Assembly: GCA_051747385.1 (NCBI GenBank)
Contig: JBNJGB010000008.1
Location: 62,001-126,000 of the forward strand
Length of the DNA: 64,000 bases
Reading direction: 5' to 3'
Source of the DNA: JBNJGB01 sp051747385
GTDB taxonomy: Bacteria > Myxococcota_A > UBA9042 > PHBI01 > JACKFB01
Shown here: one piece after another, positions 33,448-41,854 of the stretch
How positions within the stretch are numbered: the stretch's first letter is position 1
Layout of the letters: every line of letters begins with the position of its first letter
Made by a program: the position numbers and the translations under genes
The notes under the pieces: generated by a model
The model's database searches: none
What the model was told of the DNA's origin: nothing
The model's input: only the letters and a program-made list of their open reading frames with translations

Positions 33448-34851
33448 GTGGAGCAGGCGCTTCTGACAATCGCTTATCTCGCCGCCAGCGTGTTCTTCAT
33501 CCTCAGCCTCCGCGGGCTGTCGAGCCAGGAGACCGCGCGCCGCGGCAACCTGTACGGCATGATCGGCATGGCCATCGCGATCATCGCCACGTTCACCAGC
33601 GAACTCGTGACGGACTACGCGACCGTCGGCGGGGTCATGATCGCCGGCGGCGCCGTGGGGGCCGTCCTCGCCAGCCGCGTGGCCATGACGTCCATGCCGG
33701 AGCTCGTGGCCATGCTGCACAGCTTCGTCGGCCTGGCCGCCGTCCTGGTCGGACTGGCCAGCTACGTGGGCGAGGGCGAGCACGTGGTGGGCACGGAGCG
33801 GAGCATCCTCCTCGTGGAGATCTTCGTGGACGTGCTCATCGGGGCGGTGACCTTCACCGGCTCCGTCATCGCGTTCGGCAAGCTGCGAGGGATGATCAGC
33901 GGCAAGCCCCTGGCCATCCCGGGCCGGCACTTCCTGAACGCCGCCATGCTGGGCGGCTCGTTCCTGCTGCTGGTGCCGTTCCTGCAGGCCGAAGGCACCT
34001 CCGGCATGTGGGCGCTCCTGGTGGTCACCGTGCTGGCCTCCATCCTGGGCATCCACTGGGTGATGGCCATCGGCGGCGCCGACATGCCCGTCGTGGTGTC
34101 CATGCTGAACAGCTACTCGGGGTGGACCGCCGCGGCGGCGGGCTTCATGCTCGGCAACGACCTGCTCATCGTCGTGGGCGCCCTCGTGGGCTCCAGCGGC
34201 GCCATCCTGAGCATCATCATGTGCCGGGCCATGAACCGCTCCATCGCCAACGTGATGCTGGGCGGCTTCGGCGGCGAGGGCGCGGCTCCGGCGAAGAGGA
34301 GGGAGGCCGGGGAGCCCGGGACGGTGCAGGAGACGGACGTCTCCGGGACCGTCGAGGCCCTCCGTCGGGCCGAGGAGGTCATCATCGTACCCGGCTACGG
34401 ACTGGCGGTGGCGCGCGCCCAGCACGCCATCCGTGACCTCACGCGGATCCTGCGGGAGCAGGGCAAGAAGGTGCGCTTCGCCATCCACCCGGTGGCGGGC
34501 CGCCTGCCCGGGCACATGAACGTGCTCCTGGCCGAGGCCGACGTCCCGTACGACATCGTCCTCGAGATGGACGAGATCAACGAGGACTTCCCGAAGACGG
34601 ACGTGGCCCTGGTGGTCGGCGCGAACGACATCGTGAACCCGGCCGCCGAGGACGACGCGTCCAGCCCCATCTACGGGATGCCCGTCATCCGGGTCTGGCA
34701 GGCCGGCCGCACGATCATGTGCAAGCGGAGCCGCGCCTCGGGCTACGCCGGCATCGACAACCCGCTCTTCTACCACGAGCGGACGCGGATGCTCTTCGGC
34801 GACGCCCGGGACATGATGGAGGCCGTGGTCTCCGAGCTCCGTCAGGGCTGA
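33448..34851 (+). CDS. pntB: NAD(P) transhydrogenase subunit beta
   Basis: 467 residues: about eight or nine membrane helices up to residue 265 (LTIAYLAASVFFILSLRGLS; MLGGSFLLLVPFLQ; the DMPVVVSMLNSYSGW block), then the soluble NADP(H)-binding domain III (VIIVPGYGLAVARAQHAI; VALVVGANDIVNPAA; SGYAGIDN). The start is a GTG at 33448 with AGGAGGAC directly before it, overlapping the pntA stop region. It completes the proton-translocating transhydrogenase. Confidence 0.95.
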   Translation: MEQALLTIAYLAASVFFILSLRGLSSQETARRGNLYGMIGMAIAIIATFTSELVTDYATVGGVMIAGGAVGAVLASRVAMTSMPELVAMLHSFVGLAAVLVGLASYVGEGEHVVGTERSILLVEIFVDVLIGAVTFTGSVIAFGKLRGMISGKPLAIPGRHFLNAAMLGGSFLLLVPFLQAEGTSGMWALLVVTVLASILGIHWVMAIGGADMPVVVSMLNSYSGWTAAAAGFMLGNDLLIVVGALVGSSGAILSIIMCRAMNRSIANVMLGGFGGEGAAPAKRREAGEPGTVQETDVSGTVEALRRAEEVIIVPGYGLAVARAQHAIRDLTRILREQGKKVRFAIHPVAGRLPGHMNVLLAEADVPYDIVLEMDEINEDFPKTDVALVVGANDIVNPAAEDDASSPIYGMPVIRVWQAGRTIMCKRSRASGYAGIDNPLFYHERTRMLFGDARDMMEAVVSELRQG

Positions 34852-34853
34852 TC

Positions 34854-34891
34854 GGGGCGCCGGGCCGGCTCGCATGGGCCGGCCCGGCCCC
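34854..34891 (+). terminator. Strong hairpin terminator candidate after pntB
   Basis: Ten-bp perfect stem (CCGGGCCGGC / GCCGGCCCGG, loop of 8) extended by outer GGGG/CCCC pairing, starting 2 bp after the stop codon. No T tract. Confidence 0.6.
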
Positions 34892-34904
34892 GCCTAGCGG
34901 CCGC

Positions 34905-35302
34905 GAGTCTCGCGCAAAGCCGCCAAGGCGCGAAGGGAGGCGCGACGGACAGCGAGGTGGTCGTCAGGCAGGCGGCCGCGGGAGCCACTTCGTGGGGGAG
35001 CGGTGAGTCTCGCGCAAAGCCGCCAAGGCGCGAAGGGAGGCGCGACGGACAGCGAGGTGCTCGTCACGCAGGGGGCCGCGGGAGCCACTTCGTGGGGGAG
35101 CGGTGAGTCTCGCGCAAAGCCGCCAAGGCGCGAAGGGAGGCGCGACGGAGGCCTTGGGGGGCGTCACGCCTCGGCCGCGGAAGATGCGCATCGGAGTGCC
35201 GCAATCTCGCGCAGAGCCGCCAAGGCGCAGAGGAGGGTGCGACGGAGGCCTCGGTGGTGGTCGCGTCTCGGCCGCGGAAGTCACCGTGCCCACCACGGCG
35301 TG
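34905..35302. repeat. Four tandem copies of a ~100-bp intergenic repeat
   Basis: Copies begin at 34905, 35005, 35105 and about 35203. The first two are exactly 100 bp and differ at only a few bases; copies 3 and 4 share the first 45 bases and then a different second half (ACGGAGGCCT, then CTCGGCCGCGGAAG). Every copy opens with GTCTCGCGCAAAGCCGCCA or a close variant. No reading frame here looks coding. They fill the space between the converging pntB and korB genes. Confidence 0.9.
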
Positions 35303-35316
35303 GCGACAGCCGCTGT

Positions 35317-35430
35317 CCCCTTTGCGTCTTCGCGCCTTGGCGCGAGCCCTTCGACCGACGACTGCGCCGGTCCCTCTGCCCGGCGGGGCGTCGCGGTTCC
35401 CCTTGCGTCTTGGCGCCCCGGCGCGAGCGT
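35317..35430. repeat. Two inverted copies of the repeat's core
   Basis: CTTTGCGTCTTCGCGCCTTG at about 35319-35338 and CCTTGCGTCTTGGCGCC at about 35401-35417 are reverse-complement relatives of the CTCGCGCAAAG-CAAGGCGCGAAG core in the array just upstream. Together they make a large inverted repeat that could fold as RNA or cruciform. Confidence 0.7.
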
Positions 35431-35448
35431 TTCGGTCGGCGAGGAGGT

Positions 35449-36495
35449 CTACTCCTCGACGGTCCAGGTGTCGCCGCTCCGGAGGAGGTCGTTCAGGCTT
35501 GCGCCTCCGCGCTGCTCGACGGCCTCGCCGATCTGGCGGATGACCGCCTGGTCGTAGGTCTCCGCGGCGGGGGCGCAGTACAGCACGCCCAGGGCGACGG
35601 GGAACCCGGGGGGCTCCAGGGACGCCAGCAGGCCGGCCAGGGTGCGGTCGGTCTCGTCGTGGACGAGCACGTCGTCGACGCCGACGCCGTCCTCGTCGAG
35701 GTGCACGACCTCGAGGCGCAGGGAGCCGGGGCGGACGCGGAGGCCCTTTTCCCGGTCCTCGCCGAACAGCAGCGGCTCGCCGTGCGCCACGTGGATCTGC
35801 CGGTCGGCCGCGACGTCCCGGTCGGTGAAGTGGGAGAAGGCGCCGTCGTTGAAGACCACGCAGTTCTGGAAGATCTCGAGCAGCGAGGCGCCGTGGTGGT
35901 CGTGGGCGCGCCGGAGGACCGCCGGGAGCTTCTTCAGGTCCGTGTCCACGGCGCGGGCCACGAACCGGGCGCCGGCCCCCAGGGCGAACGCCGAGGCGGA
36001 CACCGGCGGATCCACGGAGCCCATCGGCGACGACGGCGACCGCTGGCCCATCCGCGACGTGGGCGAGTACTGCCCCTTGGTGAGGCCGTAGATCTCGTTG
36101 TTGAACAGGATGATCTGGACGTCCACGTTCCTGCGGAGCGCGTGGAGCAGGTGGTTGCCCCCGATGCTCAGGGCGTCGCCGTCGCCGGTGATGATCCAGA
36201 CGTCCAGGTCGGGGTTCGCCAGCTTCATCCCGGTGGCGAACGCCGGAGCGCGCCCGTGGATGGTGTGGAACCCGTAGGTGTTCATGTAGTAGGGGAACCG
36301 GGCGGCGCACCCGATGCCCGACACGAAGACGATGTTCTCCTTGGGGACGCCGATGTCCGGCATCGTGCGCTGGATGCCAGCCAGGATGGCGTAGTCCCCG
36401 CAGCCGGGGCACCAGCGCACCTCCTGGTCGGAGGCGAAGTCCTTCTTCTTCAGCTTCTTCGGGCCCTTCTGCCGGGCGTCGGCGGCGGCGCTCAT
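35449..36495 (-). CDS. korB: 2-oxoacid:ferredoxin oxidoreductase subunit beta
   Basis: 348 residues. The thiamine pyrophosphate-binding subunit shows WCPGCGDYAILAGIQ at about 28-42, GIGCAARFPYY, HGRAPAFATGMKLANP and the TPP motif GDGDALSIGGNH through NNEIYGLTKGQYSP. It oxidatively decarboxylates a 2-oxoacid (2-oxoglutarate is the usual substrate of this subfamily) and reduces ferredoxin, or works in reverse to fix CO2. The C-terminal 70 residues (from about 270) extend beyond the core domain. The ATG at 36495 overlaps the korA stop (ATGA), giving equal expression. Confidence 0.92.
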   Translation of the reverse strand: MSAAADARQKGPKKLKKKDFASDQEVRWCPGCGDYAILAGIQRTMPDIGVPKENIVFVSGIGCAARFPYYMNTYGFHTIHGRAPAFATGMKLANPDLDVWIITGDGDALSIGGNHLLHALRRNVDVQIILFNNEIYGLTKGQYSPTSRMGQRSPSSPMGSVDPPVSASAFALGAGARFVARAVDTDLKKLPAVLRRAHDHHGASLLEIFQNCVVFNDGAFSHFTDRDVAADRQIHVAHGEPLLFGEDREKGLRVRPGSLRLEVVHLDEDGVGVDDVLVHDETDRTLAGLLASLEPPGFPVALGVLYCAPAAETYDQAVIRQIGEAVEQRGGASLNDLLRSGDTWTVEE

Positions 36496-38354
36496 GGCGT
36501 CTCCTTGCTGAGGGTCCGACGGATGGCCGCCTCGACCTCGGAGATCTTGAACGGCTTGCCCGCCACCTTGGTGAGCTCCTCGGCGGCGAGCAGATAGCGG
36601 GCGCGCAGCAGCGTCGAGAGCTGGCCGGTGTTCATCTCCGGGACCAGCACCCGGTCGTAGCGCGCCAGGAGCTCTCCCAGGTTGCGGGGCATGGGGTTCA
36701 GGTAACGCAGGTGGATGTGGGAGACCGGCAGGCCCTCGCGGCGGATGTTCCGGACCGCCTGGTGGATGGCCCCGAAGGTGGAGCCCCAGCCGACCACCGC
36801 GACGGTATCCCCTTCATCGCCGAGGGCGACGTCCTGCTCGGGGATGTCGTCCGCGATGCGCTCGATGCGCTCGATGCGGACGCGCGTCATCGCCTCGTGG
36901 TTGTCGGGATCGTAGGAGACGTTGCCGGTCTTCTGGTCCCGCTCCAACCCGCCGACGCGGTGCTCGAGGCCCGGCGTACCCGGCACGGCCCAGTCGCGGG
37001 CGAGGGTCTCCGGATCCCGCGCGTATGGGGCGAAGCCCTCCGGGTCCGTTCGGAAGCGGACGGGGAACGGCTCCATCTGCTCCACGTCCGGGATGCGCCA
37101 CGGCTCGGAGCCGTTGGCCAGAAAACCGTCGGACATCAGGAACACCGGCGTCATGTGGCGGGTCGCCAGCCGGCAGGCCTCGATGGCCATGTCGAAGCAG
37201 TCGGACGGCGTGGCGGCGGCCAGGACGGCCACGGGCGCATCGCCGTTCCGGCCGAACAGGACCTGGAGGAGGTCGGACTGCTCGGTCTTGGTGGGCAGGC
37301 CCGTGGAGGGGCCGCCTCGCTGGACGTCCACGACGACCAGGGGAAGCTCCGTGCCGATGGCGAGGCCGATGGCCTCCATCTTCAGGGCGATGCCCGGCCC
37401 GGAGCTGGACGTCACGCCCAGGGCGCCGGTGTACGACGCCCCGATGGCGGCGCAGACGGCGGCGATCTCGTCCTCGGCCTGGAATGTCACCACCCCGTGC
37501 TGCTTCAGGCCTGCGAGGGTGTGCAGCATGGGGGACGCCGGCGTGATGGGATAGGAGCCCAGCATGAGCTTCAGGCCGGCCAGCCTGGCGCCCGTCACCA
37601 GCCCCCAGGCGGCCGCGACGCTCCCGGTGATGTTCCGGTACCGACCGGGCTCCAGGGTCGCGCGGTCGACGGTGTACGGCACCACGTCCGTGGGAAGCTC
37701 CGCCGTCTCGCCGTACACGTGGCCGGCGTCGAGCGCGGCGACGTTCGCCTCCGCGATCTGGGGCTTGCTGGCGAACTTCTTCCGGAGCCACTCGACGGTG
37801 GGCGCCCGGTCCCGGCCGTACAGCCAGTACATGAGGCCCAGGGTCCAGAAGTTCTTGCAGCGGAGGGCGTTCTTGGACGACAGCCCGTGCTCCTCCACCG
37901 CCTCGAGCGTGTGCTTGGAGATATCCAGCTTCAGCGTCCGGTAGCCGTCCAGGAGATCCCCGTCGAGGGGGTTGTCCTCGTAGCCGGCCTTGCGGAGGTT
38001 GTTGCGCGTGAAGGCCCCGGTGTTCACGACGACGAGGCCGCCGGGCTTGAGGTCGGCCAGGTTGGTCTTCAGCGCCGCCGGGTTCATCGCCACCAGCACG
38101 TCGGGCTCGTCGCCCGGCGTGAGGATGTCGTGGTCGGCGAAGTGGATCTGGTAGGCCGACACGCCGAACGTCGTCCCCGCCGGGGCGCGGATCTCCGCCG
38201 GATAGTCCGGGAACGTGGCCAGGTCGTTGCCGGCGATGGCCGTGGTCTGCGTGAACTGGGACCCGGTCACCTGCATCCCGTCGCCGGAGTCGCCGGCGAA
38301 GCGGATGGTCACCTGGTCGAGCGCCCTACGCTCGGGCTGTCGCGTTGCGGTCAT
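36492..38354 (-). CDS. korA: 2-oxoacid:ferredoxin oxidoreductase, fused gamma-alpha subunit
   Basis: 620 residues. The gamma domain occupies about 1-190 (VTIRFAGDSGDGMQVTGSQF; FPDYPAEIRAPAGT), then the alpha pyrimidine-binding domain (PITPASPMLHTLAG; FQAEDEIAAVCAAIGASYTG; TSSSGPGIALKMEAIGLA) and a C-terminal transketolase-like part (VAVVGWGSTFGAI). The ATG at 38354 (MTATRQPERRAL) follows GAGGACGAAT; a longer frame to 38447 lacks conservation. With KorB it forms the complete enzyme. No ferredoxin gene is adjacent. Confidence 0.93.
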   Translation of the reverse strand: MTATRQPERRALDQVTIRFAGDSGDGMQVTGSQFTQTTAIAGNDLATFPDYPAEIRAPAGTTFGVSAYQIHFADHDILTPGDEPDVLVAMNPAALKTNLADLKPGGLVVVNTGAFTRNNLRKAGYEDNPLDGDLLDGYRTLKLDISKHTLEAVEEHGLSSKNALRCKNFWTLGLMYWLYGRDRAPTVEWLRKKFASKPQIAEANVAALDAGHVYGETAELPTDVVPYTVDRATLEPGRYRNITGSVAAAWGLVTGARLAGLKLMLGSYPITPASPMLHTLAGLKQHGVVTFQAEDEIAAVCAAIGASYTGALGVTSSSGPGIALKMEAIGLAIGTELPLVVVDVQRGGPSTGLPTKTEQSDLLQVLFGRNGDAPVAVLAAATPSDCFDMAIEACRLATRHMTPVFLMSDGFLANGSEPWRIPDVEQMEPFPVRFRTDPEGFAPYARDPETLARDWAVPGTPGLEHRVGGLERDQKTGNVSYDPDNHEAMTRVRIERIERIADDIPEQDVALGDEGDTVAVVGWGSTFGAIHQAVRNIRREGLPVSHIHLRYLNPMPRNLGELLARYDRVLVPEMNTGQLSTLLRARYLLAAEELTKVAGKPFKISEVEAAIRRTLSKETP

Positions 38355-38571
38355 GGGCGATTCGTCCTCTCGGGAACGCCGGGTGGCGAGTACCGGGTGC
38401 GGACCCGTCCTGTCTGCGAGGGGGTGGCAGTATGAACATGCGCGCACATCGTGTCACGTCCTCTTCCGGAGCAGGGCCGGCCTCGCCCGGCCAGCATCGA
38501 GGAGAAAGTAGGACCTTTCGGGTCCGGATTCAAGGATTCCGCACCATGCGGCTGTCTCGACGCGTGACGCG
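38355..38571. other. Intergenic region upstream of korA
   Basis: About 215 bp without a gene. Two small hairpins are visible: GGCCGG/CCGGCC near 38481-38498 and GGACC/GGTCC near 38511-38525. This is the promoter and leader region of korAB; no operator is recognised. Confidence 0.4.
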
Positions 38572-38581
38572 GTGGCTCCGG

Positions 38582-38983
38582 CAGGGCAACCGCAAAGTCG
38601 GAAAGGTGAGGGTCGTGCGGCGGTACGGCGCCCGGCGCCGGATTGCACCCGCTCGGAAACGATGGATTTTGCGCGTCTGACGGGCACCTCGGCCCCCAAC
38701 CAAGCGCCGACCCGCCGTCGCGATCCAGTGAGCTCGGAACCCATTAAAACTACTGAAAATGAACCAGCGATGTCGACCTGGGCCGGGGAAGGCGGTCAAT
38801 GATTCCAGGGGTTTGCGGGCGATGGTTCAAAACGTCGGGTCGAGGGCTCCGGGTCGCTGCAAACGCTCGTTATTCCAGTGGGTTGTGGCCACGCCCTCCG
38901 GGGGCTGGCCGAGGTCCCTGTCTGAGAGCAGGCAAGGGCACGGGCAAGGGCAAGGGAGGGCGGTCGACTTTGCGACCGCCCTG
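38582..38983. mobile_element. MITE-like element, copy E, interrupted by a second element
   Basis: Left end CAGGGCAACCGCAAAGTCGG at 38582, right end CGACTTTGCGACCGCCCTG ending at 38983, the same termini as the copies at 58484 and 62599. Without the 245 inserted bases (240-bp insert plus 5-bp duplication) it is 157 bp, with four hexamers (one altered, GCACGG). It is flanked by GTGGCTCCGG (38572-38581) and GCGGCTCCGC (38984-38993), 8 of 10 identical, in the position of a 10-bp target duplication. There is no coding capacity, so it would need a transposase from elsewhere. Confidence 0.75.
38681..38920. mobile_element. Nested 240-bp element with terminal inverted repeats
   Basis: Lies inside the element at 38582-38983. 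Its ends are CGGGCACCTCGGCC and, inverted, CAGGGACCTCGGCC (12 of 14 identical). It is flanked by TCTGA on both sides (38676-38680 and 38921-38925), and uninterrupted copy A shows the empty site with a single TCTGA (GCGTCTGAGAGCAGG near 58575). The interior is less GC-rich than its surroundings (for example CATTAAAACTACTGAAAATG near 38742). No transposase frame. Confidence 0.7.
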
Positions 38984-39072
38984 GCGGCTCCGCGCGGACC
39001 GGTTGGCGGCCGTCCCGGCGTCGTGCACGATGAGGAGTTCCAGCACGCGGCGTGGCCGCGGAGGAGGAGTCC

Positions 39073-39633
39073 ATGGTGGGCGAAGCACCCCGAGCCCTCG
39101 TGCTCCTGGCCGAGGGCGCCGAGGAGATGGAGGCGATCATCGCCGTCGACGTCCTGCGTCGGGGCGAGGTCCAGGTGACCGTGGCCGGCGTGGACGGTGC
39201 AGCCCCGGTGACCTGCAGCCGCGGCGTCCGGATCGTCCCCGACGCGGCGCTCGCGGACGTGGACGGGACCTTCGACGCGATCGTGCTCCCCGGCGGCGGC
39301 GGAGGGGCCGAGCGCCTGGCGGGCTCCGAGGCGGTGGGACGCATCCTGACCGCCCAGGCCGAGCGCGAGGGCCTCATCGGGGCCATCTGCGCGGGTCCGA
39401 AGGCGCTGGTGGCCCACGGGATCGGCCGGGGTCGGAAGATGACCTGCCACCCCAGCGCCGAGGCCGTCGTGTCGGATCACGCCGACCTCGCGCCGGGCCC
39501 GGTGGTCCGGGACGGCTTCCTCGTCACCAGCCGCGGCCCGGGCACGGCCTTCGAGTTCGCCCTGGCGCTGGTCGAGCGCCTCCAGGGCGACGACCGGGCG
39601 CGGTCGCTCCGCGGCCCCATGATCCTGGACTGA
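39073..39633 (+). CDS. DJ-1/PfpI-family protein
   Basis: 186 residues. The DJ-1 fold is recognised from ALVLLAEGAEEMEAIIAVDVL at the N terminus, then VLPGGGGGAERL and the nucleophile-elbow Cys in GAICAGPKALVAHG (about residue 104), followed by VTSRGPGTAFEFALALVE. This is the YajL/DJ-1-like pattern rather than intracellular protease I. Proposed roles for the family are oxidative-stress chaperone or deglycase; which applies here is open. The ATG at 39073 follows GAGGAGGAG; the longer GTG start at 39052 has no such site. Followed after 12 bp by crcB, probably co-transcribed. Confidence 0.85.
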   Translation: MVGEAPRALVLLAEGAEEMEAIIAVDVLRRGEVQVTVAGVDGAAPVTCSRGVRIVPDAALADVDGTFDAIVLPGGGGGAERLAGSEAVGRILTAQAEREGLIGAICAGPKALVAHGIGRGRKMTCHPSAEAVVSDHADLAPGPVVRDGFLVTSRGPGTAFEFALALVERLQGDDRARSLRGPMILD

Positions 39634-39645
39634 GGCGGCGCGCGA

Positions 39646-40026
39646 ATGCTGGACATGCTCCTCATCGCTGCGGGCGGCGCCCTGGGCGCCCTGGGGCGCT
39701 TCGGCGCCGGCTGGGTGGTCCAACGCCTGCTGGGCTACGGCTTCCCGTGGGGGACGTTCGCGGTCAACGTCGTGGGCTGCCTCCTCCTGGGCCTCGTCCT
39801 GGAACTCGCCCACCACGGCTCGCCCGTCAGCCGGGAGGCGCAGGTCTTCCTCGCGGTCGGTTTCCTGGGCGCGTTCACCACCTTCTCGACGTTCGGCTAC
39901 GAGACCGTCCGCCTCCTGGAGGACGGACGGGCCGCCGTGGCCCTGGCGAACGCGGGCGGGAGCGTCGTGGTGGGCCTGCTGGCGTGCTGGGCCGGCATCG
40001 CCCTGGCGCGCACCTGGATCGGCTGA
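39646..40026 (+). CDS. crcB: Fluoride-specific channel of the CrcB/Fluc family
   Basis: 126 residues with four membrane helices. Signatures: GGALGALGRFGAGWVVQR at about 10-27, PWGTFAVNVVGCLLLG (pore Asn) at about 34-49 and GFLGAFTTFSTFGYETVRLL at about 73-92 (the Phe/Thr fluoride track). Fluc proteins work as antiparallel dimers and let fluoride leave the cell. No fluoride riboswitch is visible upstream; the gene appears to depend on the DJ-1 gene's promoter. Confidence 0.92.
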   Translation: MLDMLLIAAGGALGALGRFGAGWVVQRLLGYGFPWGTFAVNVVGCLLLGLVLELAHHGSPVSREAQVFLAVGFLGAFTTFSTFGYETVRLLEDGRAAVALANAGGSVVVGLLACWAGIALARTWIG

Positions 40027-40100
40027 CGCCGCCGGGGACCGCGGCGCCCGAAGCGCCGGAGATCGCCGCTAGCCCAACGGGAGCGGTCCTGTTTGGTGCT

Positions 40101-41225
<1,125 letters not shown>

Positions 41226-41335
41226 GTGTCTCTCCTGTCGGGGGCCGGCCCGCTGGGCTCCGGAACATAGGGACGGCCCTGGGCGGTGTCAACGACGTTG
41301 CGCGCCCGGCAACGAGCGGATTTCGCTGGCGAGTC

Positions 41336-41400
41336 GACCAAACCGGACCGCGGAAGTCCATATTTGGTCCGAGACCCCTCCCGGGACCTTGTCCGGTCCC
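41336..41400. promoter_or_regulatory. Candidate operators between mrp and the Rrf2 gene
   Basis: Two inverted repeats lie in the 220-bp divergent region: GACCAAA (41336-41342) facing TTTGGTC (41363-41369) across 20 bp, and GGGACC (41383-41388) facing GGTCCC (41395-41400) across 6 bp. The region is locally A/T-richer (CCATATTTGG) than its surroundings. Since the adjacent gene is an Rrf2 regulator, autoregulation here is a reasonable inference; neither sequence matches a consensus I can quote. Confidence 0.4.
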
Positions 41401-41446
41401 GTGGTCGAGACTACGGTGCTTCCCGTAGACGAGCCGGACGGAGGCG

Positions 41447-41854
41447 ATGCTCAGACTCTCCAAGAAGACCGACTACGGCCTGCTGGCGCTGCGCCACCTC
41501 GGCGCCGCGGGAGACGGCGACGCGCCCAGCAGCGCGCGGGAGATCGCGGCCGCGTACGGCATCCCCGAGCCCGTCCTGGCGAAGATCCTCCAGCAGCTCA
41601 AGGGCGCCGGGCTGGTGAGGAGCAGAAAGGGAAAGAGCGGAGGCTACGTCCTCGCGCAGCAGCCGGAGAGCATCTCCGTGATGCAGGTGCTCCGCGCCAT
41701 CGAGGGTCCGGTCAGCCTCGTGAGCTGCAACTTCCGGGAGGACTCGGAGTGCGACGTCTTCGCCCGGTGCGGCATCAAGGATCCCCTGGCCGGCCTGAAC
41801 GAGAAGGTCATGGAGCTCCTGGCCGCCACGACCTTGGACGAGATCTGCGAGTGA
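41447..41854 (+). CDS. Rrf2-family (IscR-like) Fe-S transcription regulator
   Basis: 135 residues. The winged helix-turn-helix is in the first 60 (LSKKTDYGLLALRHLGAAG; IAAAYGIPEPVLAKILQQLK; VRSRKGKSGGYVLA). Three Cys in the pattern C-X7-C-X5-C (SCNFREDSECDVFARC, about 94-109) match the cluster-ligating loop of IscR/NsrR/RsrR-type sensors. It probably senses Fe-S status and controls the adjoining desulfurase and mrp. The stop overlaps the desulfurase start (GTGA), a strong sign of a functional pair. Confidence 0.9.
   Translation: MLRLSKKTDYGLLALRHLGAAGDGDAPSSAREIAAAYGIPEPVLAKILQQLKGAGLVRSRKGKSGGYVLAQQPESISVMQVLRAIEGPVSLVSCNFREDSECDVFARCGIKDPLAGLNEKVMELLAATTLDEICE

Noticed and set aside
34905..35302. 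CRISPR array or tRNA cluster
   Set aside because: Units are contiguous at 100 bp without unique spacers, and no cloverleaf can be drawn.
35449..36412. Alternative long minus-strand frame (482 codons at 34964-36412) across korB and the repeat array
   Set aside because: It runs through the non-coding repeat array and reads as Arg/Pro/Gly-rich sequence; korB in the other frame has the complete TPP motifs.
39634..39645. Fluoride riboswitch before crcB
   Set aside because: Only 12 bp separate crcB from the upstream stop, too short for the motif.
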